Shown one piece after another: positions 43,311 through 56,900 of a stretch of 64,000 bases of DNA. Origin of the DNA: Isoetes taiwanensis (lineage: Eukaryota > Streptophyta > Lycopodiopsida > Isoetales > Isoetaceae). Made by a program: the position numbers and the translations under genes. Where the stretch lies: positions 16,533,877 through 16,597,876 of the forward strand of contig JAJEKV010000013.1 in assembly GCA_021234155.1 (NCBI GenBank), written 5' to 3'. How positions within the stretch are numbered: the first letter of the stretch is position 1; every line of letters starts with the position of its first letter. A model generated the notes under the pieces. That model was not told the origin of the DNA and searched no databases. It was given only the letters and a program-made list of their open reading frames with translations.

Positions 43311-45009
43311 CCATCTGCCATGCATTCTAGTGTCTTGTAGTACCCCATTCTAGCTTTTTAATCTATTTGAACCTCATCTTAAAAGAATCGAACCTCCCCT
43401 CCACAAGGATGACCTTCCCCCCCCCACCCCACCCCCAAAACCCCCCCGCCAACCACTACGGGCGGGCATCGTTTATATTTGAGTTATAATACTTAATTAG
43501 ATTTAAGCTTTAATCATGCTAGATAATATTAATGGCCAAGCCTTAGAGTTAGAACCAAACTTAAGCTAGATAGAGACAACATCTGCATTCATCTTAGCTT
43601 AGTTGTTGCTCTTATCTTGCTAAGTGTCTCCTTGTCTACATATAGGTAGTATAATCAAACCTTTTTCTTAGAAACCCAGCTAGTTGCCAAGGCCTTAGAA
43701 ATTGTTGTCACACGTTGGTATGATACACCAACACACGTTATAGATGCACTATCATCAAGTATCTTCCGTCATGCCTTTATAGCATAGATAAGTATTTAGG
43801 AATTCATTCTATCTAGTAATTCAGTTCAACACACCAAGTACACCCAGAAAGTAAGTCTCCTTATACCACCCCATAACAATAAATAAGCACCTTTCTCAGT
43901 GCCTAGTAAAGTGCCAAATGCCAAGTGGGTCATTTGAGGTAGAGTGGATAAAGGTATAAAAATAGGGTTTGTAGAGTAAGTAGACATAAATAATTGTTGT
44001 TGTGGTAGTATTAATTGCCTTGTGCCGCTTTAAGGCAGTCAAATAGGTCAAGAGAACTTTCGTTGCAGATCCTCGAGGCGGAGCCACTCGACAACGTCAA
44101 CGAATTGAAAGCAGAGGGCAATCTTATGGAGGAAACTTCAGCAAATCAAAGGTCAAGATGATGTACAGGGAAGCCCGAACACAAATAATAAAGGGGAGCC
44201 TATAGGAAGGACGATTGCGACATCAGGAATAGACACAAGAGTTACCAAGAGTGCTATGCAACAACCAATGGGCATCATGGCACTTACAAAATTGATCACA
44301 TTAGGGGAGGAACATCTCCTAGTCAAGGATATTCTCCAAGTGCCATATTGTCATGACTAATGTCACAGCTATGCCACCAACAAGTAGACGACTTCATCGA
44401 CTTATAACATCAAGAGTTCTAAAGGATGAGACTGGACATACCTCCTAGGAAGGACAACTATCGCAGATATACATGCCATAGTAGTATCAGATTTAGACTT
44501 CAAGCAAAGACGCTTTGGCTAAGGAGGTATTACAAGCCAGCAAGGTGGGCTGCTCAGGAATAGGAATATGGCGAGACTGCAACAAACTTCTTCCTCATCA
44601 GCCCCGATACTTCAGAGCAGCTACATCAACCTCGACAGCACCATCTTAAGATCATGATGATCTTCCACTTTAGAGATTGGGGGTAAAAAACCAACAAGAA
44701 GAGGCACCATGGGGGACCAAATACTAGCATCACTAACTGATCAGTCAAGATTATAGTCCTTGCACATGGATGCAAATAAACTTCTCTCAGGAAGAGAAGT
44801 TGCATAGTCAGAAGTGGTAAAGCACTCAACATTGTCATCAGCCTTATAACAGCAGCATGTGACCGCCAAGAAGAAGAATCGAATCGACAAGGTCAACACA
44901 AAGGGTTTAAAATACCTTGTATATAATTTTCAAGGGAACTAGGATGAGGCAGGACAACATAGCCAGGTGTGAGGAGGGAGCAATTCAAGATGTCCAGCAT
45001 TCAGCTTAG
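43311..45009. other. No supported gene
   Basis: A C-rich tract (43410-43450) and mixed sequence with short frames. A stretch around 44050-44350 has faint coding-like composition but many stops. It could be decayed retroelement sequence. Confidence 0.3.
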
Positions 45010-46913
45010 ATGGCAACTGAACTCTTTAAGTCTTGGTTGTCCCACTTCCAATCTAGAGTGCCTGGAGGAGTATCACTTGAAAGACTACATCTGATCTTGC
45101 TTGATGGGCATGGAAGCCATGTGGAACTGGATGTCATTTTGGCAGCCAAAGATATGCGAATACATTTTGCACTATTACCTGCACATACATCACATAGGCT
45201 GCAGCCACTAGATGTCTCTTGCTTTGCGCCATTCAAGGCAGCTTTCAAGAGATTGAGGGCAGAATACATGGTCAAAAATGGCAGGACTGAACCTAAGAGG
45301 GAAGATATAGCTGAATTGATATCTATGTCCATGGCTGCAGGACTAATAGTTTCGAATATAAAGGCTGGTTTCATGGCTAGAGGGATATGGCCATTAATCC
45401 AACAAAAGTGGTGCCTGGAAAGGAAGGCAATAATTGGGGGGGAAGTTTATGTGCCATCACTTGACCAACCAGCAAGTGGAGTTGGAATTGAAGATGGATT
45501 GGATGTCCCCATTGTGCAGCCTGTAGCAAACGAGGCTGCACTAATGGATGAAATTGATGGGAATGAGGCAATGGAACAACCATGTGACCAAGGGTTGAAC
45601 CTGGAGGGTTTCAACATGCAAGAGGTTGACTTGCAATGGGAGGAGCATGTGCAAGCAACATGTGACCGTGCAGAGGGTAGCTTGGGAACAATGCAACAAG
45701 TCCTACTCCATAGACCAACATCAAGACCTACTCCATGCCAACAATTATCCCAAATTGCTCCAAGTCAGGGCACAGAAGATGCAACAAGGAGGAGGTGGGA
45801 CATTGCACCTAACCTGCATGGAAAAGTGCACATTAGCAGCAATGAATTCTGTCAAGCACTTGCAGCAGAGAAGGCAAGAAGGGAGGAGGCTGAGAGACTG
45901 AAGAGCCAGCAAGCTGCCCTTAAGAAAGTGGAGACAGCCAGGAGGAGGGCTGAAAAAGAAGCCAGCAGGCGAGCTGCTGCAAACAGGCTAGAGAGGGAAA
46001 GTAGGAAGCAAGCAGAAGCTTTGTATGAGGAGAGCACCAGAAGGCTGGGGGCATTTATGTATCCAACAGACGAATCCAGGGTGAAAGCCATCTTTGACTG
46101 CCAAAGACCAGTGAATGATGCTGCAAAGGCTAGGAGATTGGCTGCTAGGAATAGGATGAGACAAAGGCAAGGCAAGGCAAGGCAAGTCATTGGAGAGGAT
46201 GACAATTGGGAGACATGTGTGCCGAGCAGCCAGAATGAAGAGGTGGGGATCATACAAGTACCTAGGAAGCAGGCAGATTATGATAACATGGTAGCCCCTC
46301 AAACACAAACATTGGACATAGGTTGCAGTCTTGAAGACACACACTTATGTGAGGGAGATGGGGTGCATCCTCGGTCAATTAGCATAGAGGGTTGCATCCC
46401 CTTGGTCAGGCCTACACCTAACAAAGTTACCAACATCCGTTCACCTTTGAAGAGATGGGAACTTGTCAGCAACCAAAAAACATTCAATCCTTTCGCTAAC
46501 TCTTTGAGAATGGATACACAAGGCTGGATAAACTATGCAGCAACAAGCACAGGGCCAGGAAATGATGAAGTCAGAGCAATTGACAAGGCCAGACATATTC
46601 GAGAGATGGTTGAGATTGGAGTGGATGCCGAAGCTCTTGCAACGGCACGGGGCATGGACGAGGGCTTCTTTAGAACATGGAGGTCTGCACAGGTATGCAG
46701 CAGCAACTTTGCTATAATGTTGTGCCCACTTTTTTTAACATACTTTTGGTATTGCAGGTAAATGAGGCAACACCAGCACTATCTTTGAACACAAACAGGG
46801 TGGAAATGGTATGTAGTTATCTTTGGCATGTGGAGTGTGTATTTGTATACGCTAATTGGATAAGTCCATTGATGCAAGATGCATATGATTCGGACGAGAC
46901 CATAGAAGAGTAG
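45010..46913 (+). CDS. pogo/DDE_1-type transposase, 5'-truncated
   Basis: The frame begins inside the DDE_1 domain (ELFKSWLSHF is the usual W..F block). It carries LILLDGHGSHVELD (second catalytic Asp, ~45095) and LPAHTSHRLQPLDVSCFAPF (third Asp, ~45190). The first Asp and the CENP-B-type DNA-binding domain are missing upstream. After the domain come an acidic linker (45480-45780) and a long basic coiled coil, ARREEAERLKSQQAALKKVE to ESRKQAEALYEESTRRLGAF (~45870-46060). A short intron, 46693-46757 (CACAG|GTATGC ... TTGCAG), joins RTWRSAQ to VNEATPALSLN in phase; stop at 46913. The long open frame with an intron suggests a recent or domesticated copy. Without its N-terminus it cannot act as a normal transposase. 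Confidence 0.7.
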
Positions 46914-47240
46914 TAATTTACGCTACCAACCATTGTGCAAAAGGATGAGGACTTAAGTTGTCTTTTTAATGTTTAAGAAGCATATGGACATAACAATCAT
47001 TTTCTGTTGGATACAAATGCAATGTTAAATACACAAACAAACTGTCTTAAGGATGTCTTCAAAAAAATTACATATCATAATAGGAAATTACAAGTCCACA
47101 AAATTGCCTTATGAAGTTTGGCATTACAAAATAAAACAAAAAACCCTTCTAATAGGGTGCGCAAACAGGTACGTAGTTAGGGCATAGCAGAGGGCTATAG
47201 ATTAGTTATGTAAACGTCCATTTGGGCCAGAAGCAGCAAA
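46914..47240. other. AT-rich spacer
   Basis: Presumed 3' UTR of the transposase-like gene. Nothing else seen. Confidence 0.35.
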
Positions 47241-47244
47241 TGAG

Positions 47245-47480
47245 TTATTCGGGATTAACCAGACTCTCAAACTTAACCCGATCGCCTTCAGCAACAGTCA
47301 CACGGCAGTGGATCATGTCGTTATCATGATCCTTGGCATACTGCACTCGATCAGTAATCTCTGGTGTGACTTCAACAGCCAGGCTTGAACCCACTGCATC
47401 ATAGATTTCAGAGCGCGTCACAAGGATATTCTTCAAAGTGAAGGAGCCGAGGTCTTCGGTTCCCTGAGAGGCGCCAGAAT
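47245..47480 (-). pseudogene. Unrecognised coding fragment
   Basis: The minus strand reads TEDLGSFTLKNILVTRSEIY then DAVGSSLAVEVTPEITDRVQ and HDNDMIHCRVTVAEGDRVKF to a stop at 47245. The composition is that of a real protein end. It is cut where LINE sequence starts on the other strand, so it may be an exon broken by that insertion. The family is not recognised. Confidence 0.35.
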
Positions 47481-47484
47481 AATG

Positions 47485-50400
47485 ATGATGAGATTGAAAT
47501 GGTATCATTGTCATTACAAGCTGAACAAAGGTATATACACAGAAAGGAACTGGAGGACCTTTTCACAGTCAAAACCATGGAGACATCAGTTCCCAGGCAA
47601 GTTCTAAACCTTTCTGAATTTATTTCTAACGGGAAAAATAATGACAGTAATATGGAAGATTATGTGAATTCTAATCTCTGTTGCCATTCTAAATTCTAGT
47701 CTTGCTCCCACACTGAGGAAATTGATAACTCTGAGAAAGATAATGAAAAAGAAAATGATCCCCTAACTGGGAATAAAAACTGGGATGATGATCAATTCTT
47801 ATCCTATCCTGTGCTCTCGAGCCCAAAGGTTAAAAAGGGAAAATCTAAAGTTAAAATTAAGCAATCTAATAGGATTCTTAATTTAGTGGGTACCCCTGCT
47901 TCCAACACAAGAAATAAAACTAAAGATTGCAAAAAAGGTTGATTTGACATCTTTAAATCTGTGGTCTTTCTTGAGCTCTCCATCTATTTTCTTCCCCTCT
48001 CATGAAGATTCTCTCCTGGAACCTGAGAGATATTAAAGGCCTTTTAAAAAGGAGAAGAGCAATTTCTCAAATAAGAGAATACAATGCTGATATAATTCTT
48101 TTACAAGAATTAACACTTCCAAATTTTGAGTGCTCTAATCTAGCTGATTGGATTGGCCCTGGGCACTCTTCTATTTGGATAGAAGCTACGGGGACTTCTA
48201 GGGGGTCTATGCATAATTTGGAAAAACCTAAACCACAGCCAAATTTATAATAATTCCTGCAAGAAATTGCAATCTGTGATTTTTAGGCATCAGAGCTTGA
48301 ACTTTAGTATTCTCAATATCTATGCTCCAACCAACTCTAAAGAGAGGGAGATCCTATGGCCTCAAATTAATAGTTGGCTTCAGAATCAAAGTTATTTAAC
48401 TTGGATCATGGCAGGGGATTTTAACAACACTCCAAATTGGGATCTTAAAACTGGTAAAAATTTAAATATGTCTAGAACTAAAAGAATCAATTGGGATAAC
48501 CTTGTTGATTCTAACCTCTTTGTTCATATTCCTCCTGCTCAAATAAACAAAATGGTAATTCCAGAGTTTTCTGTGCCCTTGATAGATTTTACATTAATAA
48601 CTCTGACAATTCTTTCTGGGATAACTGTTATGTCTCGAATGATGAAGCAACTTCCATTTCAAATTATCAACCTCAGTTTCTTGAAACTAAACATGCTTTA
48701 TGCAATACCCCCTTCAAATTAAATTGCTCTATCCTTAATAATGAGAATAATTTCTGTGTTGATTTTAGAACCTTCTATAATAATCTCCCCAAGATTCAAA
48801 TCAATAATTCTATGAGAGATTTCTATAAAGGCTGTTAAATCTTGGATTAAATCTTGGTCTAAAGATTTTAATGAGCGAAAAAGAAAAAGATATTTGCTTG
48901 AAATTAAATCTGTGAGAATCAAACTTCAAGATGATCCCTTAAATCTTGACCTTCGCTTGCTTGAAAGCAATTTAGAGCATACTATCAAAAGCATTGAAAA
49001 ATATGTGGCTAAGGGTGTAGCTCTGAGAAGCAAGATTAATTTTCAATCCAATAGGGATAATAAAAATTCGAAGTTCTTTCTCAGAGTTGCAAAAAATCAT
49101 CTTGCGTAGAAAGCAAATCATTTCTGTTAAAGATGACACAGGGACAGATCTAAAAGATTATAAGCTCATCTCAGCTTTTTTTCACTCTAAATATTCAATA
49201 TATTTTCTCTGATCAAGCAAATATTCCTTGGAACAATACTGAGGCTAAAGAGTTCTTAAATTTGATGGATTCCATCCCTGCTAAAATTATTGATCCTTTG
49301 AGCGATCAGCATTTAAGAATGCCTTCTAAGGATGAGGTCAGGTAAACTTTAAATAGTCTTGCAAAAGGTAAGAGCCCGGGCCCTGATGGTCTTCCCCCAT
49401 AATTTGTTATAAAAATTTGGGATATTTTAAAAGAAGGTTTGATTCACATGATCCATGGTTTCTGGCATACCAAACACTTGCACCCAGCTTTAGCTTTTGG
49501 ACTCGTCACTCTTATTCCCAAGGCAAAAAATCCTGAATCTTTTAGTGACTGGAGGCCCATTTCTCTGACTAATGCAACCTACAAAATCTGTGCCAAATTA
49601 TTGGCTAATAGAGTCAAAGGCTTCTTGCAAAATAATATCAGTCTCCATCAATCTGCTTTCCTTCCAAATAGATACATATTGGACAATTACATTGTTGCCA
49701 TGGAGGGTATGCATTGGGCTAGATTATCTGGCCAAAACTGTGTTCTCTTGAAGTTGGATTTCTCTAAAGCCTTTGATACTATGAGATGGGATTTCTTAGA
49801 TCTAGCTCTGAGGAAGATTGGCTTTCCCTCCAAGTTGGTTGATCTAATCGTCGGTCTCAACTCCAGATCTCAATCACCAGTCTTGATAAATGGTTCTCCA
49901 GGGAATTTCTTTTCTCTGAAAAAGGGGGTCAGACAAGGATGCCCTTCGACCCCTTATCTTTTTTTAGTAGTGGCTGAGCAGCTTATAAGATCCATTCATC
50001 ACCATCAGCAGGCTGGCAATCTTAAGGGATTGACCCTTCTTGATAAAATAAATCAGTTGATACTATTGCAATATGCAGATGATTCCTTCAGCTTCCTTCT
50101 AAATGAGCAGAACAACATTGATTTCTTCATCAAGCTCATAAGAAATTTTAGTGCTGCTTCTGGAGTTTTTCTAAACTTACAGAAATGTGTAATTATTGGT
50201 GAGCCAACTCAATCTCATATTAATGGTATTAAATATGTGGATTTCAATCATGCTGGCTTTAGCCCTGGACATCAACATCAAAAATTTATGGTCCCCAATT
50301 GTTGTCAAAATTAAGAAAAAGTTGAACAATTATGGTAGTTGTCTTTCTTTAGCAGGCGGATCAATAATTGCCTCGACTGTAATTGCTAGCTCTCATATCT

Positions 50401-51750
50401 ACTTCTCATCAACCTTGCTTGCCCCAAAATGTGTCTATCAGCAGCTAGAGAGAATTGTAAGGAATTTTATTTGGGGAAAAACTCATATGGTCAACTAGAA
50501 TTATTTCACTCAGAAAAATATTAGAGGAGGGCTAGGTTGTAAAAATCTTCTTTTATAGAGTTATGGCCTTGCAGGAAAATATGTGTGGAAATCTCTTTTT
50601 CATAATAATAATCCTGCTTCAGCTTTTATCCTTCATTGGCTCAGAAATAGCACTTTTGAAGGGCATCCCTCTGTAAACCATCACCTGCCCTCCTCTGCTT
50701 TTTATAACATTAATCCAAGTGCTAATACTTCTCCCTTGATGAGAATCTCCTATTGGCATGGAATAAGGTTTCTAAGGCTCACTCCCAAGACATCATTGAC
50801 TTTGCAACTCACAGTACCAGCATCTTTTGGAATCAAGACTTAGCTAGAAAAGATCACAAGCCTTTAGCCATTATGCATCCTAAAATCTACAGAAAATGGC
50901 AAAGATACAACATATGTAACCTGGGTGACGTTTGATCTAATAATAGATGGATTTCTTGGACTAGGTTTAAAGCTAAAATTGGTGGGACGTCCACAGATAG
51001 GATGCTTTATAATCACATTATGAATAAAGTTGCAAATATCAATATGGATAATAATCCCAATTCCTTTATTCAATGGTCTTATAAAAATAAAAAGGCTTAT
51101 AAGGTCTCAGTTATTTATGATTTTCTATCTAACTCTGTTAATATCTCTAAAGCTGGTAAATATTGGAATATTTCTGCCGAAATTGAGACAAAGCTATTCA
51201 AGAATTTTTGGAATTCTTACTGTGCCCCTAGAATCACTTATTTTATTTGGTTGGTGGCTAATAAAAGTATTTCATGTAGGGAGCTTATTTATAGATTGCA
51301 TTCTGATGATAGTATCTCCCAAAATTGCCCGCTTGTTTGTAATTCCATTGAAACTGTGGAACATATATTTATGTGCCCAAGAATTAATAGGCTTTGGGAC
51401 TGGTTTGAACAATATTTTGATATTCAGGGACCTGTGAACATAATTGATTTTTTAATTAATGATGATTCATTTCATAATACTTTATGTTACACAATTTTGT
51501 GGAATATATGGAGGCAAAGAAATAGATGTAATATGGTGGTCACAAAATTTCAGTTGTATGGATTAAATTGCAGACTATTTTTAACATTGTGCTTGCAGCA
51601 TCTGCTCATAAAACTAAAAGTGAAGAGCAACATTTTGACAATAAATGGAATCAAGTTGGAGAATTTATTGGTTTATTTAAATGTTATAGACTTAAATGTC
51701 ATGATGAATTTGCTTTCATTGATATTCTTGATGCTATATTACTGAGGAAC
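47485..51750 (+). mobile_element. L1-type LINE, degraded
   Basis: The order is: an ORF1 C-terminal remnant (47485-47942, Lys/Asn-rich); an AP-type endonuclease from 48002 (MKILSWNLRDIKG, ILLQEL, MAGDFNNTPNW); the RT from about 49340 (WRPISLTNATYKICAK, LKLDFSKAFDTMRWDFL, GVRQGCPSTPYLFLVVAE, LQYADDSFSF with catalytic YADD intact); then a zf-RVT tail (CAPRITYFIWLVANK, TVEHIFMCPRINRLWDWF, WNIWRQRNR). Several stops and frame changes (48249, ~48720, 49345, ~50310, ~50530, 50934) kill it. AT-content is high. It belongs to the plant L1 group but is only distantly similar to the copy at 1747-4376. Confidence 0.85.
49439..50314 (+). pseudogene. LINE reverse transcriptase domain
   Basis: The longest intact part of the LINE. 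All RT blocks from WRPISL to NLQKCVIIGEP are in one frame, including motif A (DFSKAFDTM), motif B (GVRQGCPSTPYL) and motif C (YADDSF). The enzyme core looks recent, but the flanking endonuclease is frameshifted. Confidence 0.8.
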
Positions 51751-51763
51751 TGCAAGCACAAGC

Positions 51764-52120
51764 TTGATCTTCAATATGATATGGCAGAAGAAAGGTTATA
51801 TAGAGGTCGGGACAGTCATCAAACACATTGCTTTCAGGACAACCATGATTACAGCCTTTGTTAAGGGGAAATTGATGGAAAGATCAAGTGAGATCCCAAT
51901 ACATGAAGTGCTTTGGGCAGAGGAATTTTGTAAGGAAACACATATAATGCATGCACTCTTCTGGTTCCTAAATAATAACAGTCAGAACATGACAGATGCA
52001 CAATTTGAGTTCTACAGAGAAAGCTATTATTACCATAGGGGAAGGGCTGATTGTTATGGCACTATGATCCACTTGATGGCCACATGTAATGCAATGAGAC
52101 TGTTGGAAATTGTCGACTAG
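51764..52120 (+). CDS. Unrecognised short ORF after LINE
   Basis: The open frame encodes about 118 residues, including IPIHEVLWAEEFCKETHIMH and AQFEFYRESYYYHRGRADCY, ending CNAMRLLEIVD. The composition is protein-like and no known motif is seen. It starts where LINE similarity ends, so it may be the end of a host gene cut by the LINE or an unrelated remnant. Confidence 0.3.
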   Translation: MIFNMIWQKKGYIEVGTVIKHIAFRTTMITAFVKGKLMERSSEIPIHEVLWAEEFCKETHIMHALFWFLNNNSQNMTDAQFEFYRESYYYHRGRADCYGTMIHLMATCNAMRLLEIVD

Positions 52121-52754
52121 GGAGATAACCAAATCCCTATCTATCAGCCACAAATCCGAGACCACTTTCATTTCCTAGACTCTTATAAATTCTGACTCCT
52201 TTATAGATATGTTCATAGGTACAGTGGCTCTTCAGTATCTTTACAGGGGAGTTGACTTTTTTGCTGTACCAAAACACCTCAAGATCTTCACATCATCGGT
52301 TTGCTGAAGCTGAAGACAGCTCTTGATATTTTGAACCTCATTTTGGTTTTTCAAAAAGCATATGGCTGTGATGCTTTTTTGGTCTAGGATAAGGGCAAAT
52401 CTCATGCACATTGCTTATATATCTTACTATATCTTAGTCTCTTGTTTAAACTACTATGAGATTGTGGTAGTTATCTTCTTGATTATGTACGAAATCTCCA
52501 ATGTAATTGTTTTCCATAATTAATGATTAAAAAACTTCATTCTCTCTCTCTCTCTCTCTGGACGCTGGATGCTAGGGTTTCTGCTGTGGAACTTCAGCAA
52601 GCCATAGCTCTCACATACGGTGTCAGATTGCAACGTTTTGGGCTCATTGGAAAGCTTATTCCGAGCTCTTTCCAACAGTGTATAACATCAATATTTTTGA
52701 ATCAGTTTGATGGTCTGTAATTGGCATTTTCTGGGACTGTTGATGGTGTTGGAA

Positions 52755-53894
52755 ATGGCGACCAAGACTAGGGCAAAGAAGGGAGATGGGGTTGGGTCTT
52801 CTGTGGCTTCTGTAATAGTGAACAGGGATGCGTCCAAGGATGTTAATATTACCAATGCAAAGAAAGCATTAAAAAAACCTGTTTTAGCCGTGTCCACATC
52901 TGGACAGAATGATTCAGACCCGGATGCCAGTTCTGAAACTGGTGGGACTGTCACAGATTTCGATGGAGGCGTGGTGCAGGATGTTGTACAACAGGTTGGG
53001 AAGCAACAATTCGCAGCCCCTAAATAGGGGATTTTGGCAGCCCCTAAACAGGGGATTCGGCTTGGCTCTGTTTCTACAGCAGCCCATGATCTTGATCTAA
53101 AAGTGGTGGGTATTGTGGGCGGCCTGGATCCTTCTTCCATTGCTACCTATCAAGCTATGTTCATGGGAAATCTGAAACAAGAGTTATTAGAAGCTATGCA
53201 AGGGACAATACAAGCTGCCATCAAATTTGCAGTAGATTCGATCATCCAAGATCTCAAGAAGTCTTTCTTAGAGCAAATGAATGCGGAATTGGAGGCTTTC
53301 AAGAGTCAAATGAGGTTTGAATTTTCTGATTTTAAGGGGCAAGTTCAAAATGAAATGGCACAGATGCATAATGATGATGATTCCAGCACTGACAGAGAAG
53401 AAGATGATAGTACAGATCAATTGCAGCAGCAGCTATCTTCGTTAATGGAAGCCCAAGAACAACACAATCAAACACTTGCCGCTTTCATGGAGGAACAAGA
53501 TAAGCACAATCGAGCTCTAAATGTCCGTTTGGTGGGTCTTCCAGAAGAACCAAAGGAGAATACCGCATCCAAGGTGAGCGCTTTCTTTTCTGAAAAGATG
53601 CAATGTGAGGATTGTAGAATTTTGGAGGCATTCAGAGTTGGTAAGCCTGCTGGAAATGCACGGCATATTGTGGTCAAATTTGCAAATAGAGAGTCTAAGA
53701 TGGAAATATTGAGGAAAAAGGCAATGTTAAAAGGAGAGAGAGTCTGGGTGAATGAAGATATGACAAAAGATCAATATGAAAAACATAAAAAGGAACTTTT
53801 GAAATTCAAGGAAGCAAAAAAGAATGGTCAGAAGGCTGTTTGGAGGAAGGGACGAGTAGTAGTGGATGGTGCTGCTACTGAGCGCATAGCATAG
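52755..53894 (+). CDS. LINE ORF1p, one in-frame TAG
   Basis: From MATKTRAKKGDG the frame is open to 53024, hits TAG (53025-53027), and continues in the same frame to 53894. A long coiled coil covers about 53160-53520 (KQELLEAMQGTIQAA, QNEMAQMHND). The last part has RLVGLPEEPKENTASKV, RILEAFRVGKPAGNARHIVV and KFANRESKMEILRKKAM. These blocks match the RRM/C-terminal part of L1-type ORF1p, an RNA-binding trimer that packages LINE RNA. The TAG lies in a 22-bp tandem duplication (GCAGCCCCTAAAYAGGGGAT twice); the second unit reads CAG, so the stop is a C-to-T change or an added unit. Confidence 0.75.
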
Positions 53895-53912
53895 GAATTT
53901 GCCACCGCCAGG

Positions 53913-56900
53913 GTGATGTGTTGGAATATTAATACTCTGACACAGGAAAAGATAACTACTATGAGTAGTATACTTGCAAATATAGATATTGCTTTCTTTC
54001 TTGAGACAGGTGAGCATGAGGAATCTGGTCTGCCTGAAATTAATGGTTTTAAGATGATGCATTCTGTTTGATCCCCAAAAGGATGGAGATACAAGAGTTA
54101 CGGTGGCATTGCATGCTTTGTTAGGCATGAATTTGTGCATTTAGTTACAATTCTTTTTCCAAAAGCAACTCTGCAGTGCATTTGGATTAGTGTGCCAGGG
54201 CAATTTGGCAACATATATATTGCTGGATGTTATTATCCACCGCGAGGGTCTCCGGTATATAATTCAGGTGAAGTGGATAGAGATGATCCTTTTGGCTTAG
54301 CTTGGAGCAGGATGTTGTTTCCTTTTGTGATACAGGGGAGGTTTTATTGATGGGAGATTTCAATGGACGAACTTCACAGAGGCAGGCTGCCATGGTAAGT
54401 ATGGAGGGAGAGCCAGAGTGGGTAGAAATGCTAGATGACACTGAATTGGCGGAAATTGGTTAGAGCGGAAAATCAGATGACAAAATTCGGTGGCCTTCCC
54501 CTCAGGGGAATCATGTTCTAACATTTTGTAGCGGGTTAAACCTGGTTATTTATAATGGCATTGACAGGTTTCCAGGATCAGGAGCACCTACATGCAGAGG
54601 GGCAAGTGTGGTGGATTATGTCTTAGCTAAGCCCTCTTTTATTCAACAAGTTGTAAATTTTGCTATTGGGAAAGATAATATTGAATCAGATCATGAGCCT
54701 CTTTTTCTTGACCTTTGCATTGCCGGTTTGCCTAAGCATAAGGTTGTGTCACAAGCACTCCTTAAACCTATTATGAGGTATGATAAATCTGATATGTACA
54801 AAGCTTGTTGTGAGAAAAATGCCTCTACTATCACATGGCCAACTAATGCGACAGAACTCAATCATGCCCTTACTCAGATGGTTCTTGAATCTGCTAATAC
54901 ATGTTTTGTGTCGCACAGGTAGAGAATGGGGCTGCCTTGCAATGGTTGGTTTGACTATGAATGCAGGAATGCAAAGAAGACAATTTAAATTAGTAAAGGG
55001 GGATGCGAAGGCCTTGGCAAGAAGGGAGTACATCAGAATAGTTAAGAGGAAGAAACGGGCTTATTTGCATAAGAAACATGAGCGGATGGTCACAGAATTA
55101 TTGGCATATCCGAAGAAGTTTTGGAATAGATTGAAACCTTCCCAAAAATCGAGTACAATGGTAGAGGTTGGTGCTTTGATGAATCATATTAAACATCTCT
55201 ATCATGTGCCAGGTGTGGACACAAAAATGGATGGGGCATATGAGGAGGGCTTCTATTTCTCCTTGGAGGACATGCAGGATGGGCTCCAAAGATTATCCAA
55301 TGGTAAGGCAGCAGATTCGAAAGGGCTTATGGCTGAAATGTCTAAATGGGCAGGTGAATAGTGTGGTAGAAGTCTTGGTAAAGTTGTGCAATGCGGTCTT
55401 GTTTGAAGCAAGTGAATAGGGTGGTTCTTCTTCATAACTACCGTATGATTATGATATGTAGTTTTTATGCCAAGCTTTTTGCTAACATGTTGAACGCTAA
55501 AATAAGCACATGGTCCGAGGTTCATAATGTGAGAGCAACAAGGCAAGATGGCTTTAGGGCGAGGAGGTCTACAACAGATCATTTGGTTACCATGAGAGCC
55601 ATGATGGATTCAGTGGTTGGTAAGAAGAAACCTTTATATGCATTGTTTGTTTGTTGATTTCTTTAAAGCTTTTGATATAGTTGGAAGAGGACATTTGTGG
55701 GATAGAATGTCAACTCTTGGTGTGCCTGTTGAGTATACGCATGCAGTGGCCAAACTTTATGATAAAGTATTAGTTCAGCTTTCTTTCCCATACACCAGTG
55801 ATGAGTATGTTGAAAGCAATATGGGGGTTAAGCAGGGCTGCCCACTATCGCCCACACTTTTTGGTTTGTTCATAGACCAACTGGAGGATTGGATCTATCA
55901 AAATGGTGGCGATGGAACGCCTTTATATGGGTATGTTCTTCTGCTATTGTTGTATGCCGATGATGTTGTTCTATTATCTAGGAGTGTAGCGGGTCTACAA
56001 AAGCACTTGGATGCTCTTGAGGGATTTTGTAACATGAAAGGCATGCGGGTCAACATGGCTAAAACCAAGGTTGTAGTGTTTGGAGCTACCAAGGTAGATC
56101 ATGTAAAGGTACTTTACAAAGGAGAGCCTGTTGACATTGTGGATAGTTATAAGTATCTTGGTCCAATTGTAGACAAAAGTCCCAACTGGAATATAGCAGC
56201 TGAGCAAAAAGCGGATGGTGGGCTTAAGGCTCTCTATGCCATGCAACGTAGGTGTAGGAAAGCAGATATATGGGATTTCAGCATGAAGAAGCAGTTGTAT
56301 ATTGCTTTGGTGCAATCAGTGGTGCTATATGGATGTGAGGTATGGGGGGCAGGTTTGGCGTTGGATAGATGGAAGAAAATTGAAAAAATACAAAAAAGAT
56401 TCTTTCGTGCTGAGCTTGGAACTAAGATGCAAACACAATATGATATGCTGTTAGTGGAATGTGGGATGCTCTCTTTGGAAGCGGAAGCACTTTGTAAGAC
56501 TCTCCATTATGTGCATAAGGTGCTCTATGTCATGCCGAATGATAGTTTGTCAAGGTTGACATTGGAGGAGACACGCACGAAAGGATGGTTTGCGGACATA
56601 GAGGGGTGGCTAGCCAGATGGGGGATGCATATGGATGATTTAGAAAATTGTAAGGATAATGTACGAGGTTGGGTTGTGGATAATGTAACCCGTGTGTGCT
56701 GGAGAGAAGGTGCGGTTAAGAAGGAGTTCTACAAGGTCCATATCAATCCCATGCTACAAGGGGCCAGTTACTTACACGAACACATTTCTGTTAAACACAG
56801 ACAGGCTATATGTAGGATGAGGTTAAGCTCACACAAGCTTGGGGTGGAGTTGGGGAGATGGAGTGATATTCCACATGAGCTTAGGTCGTGCAAGTTGTGT

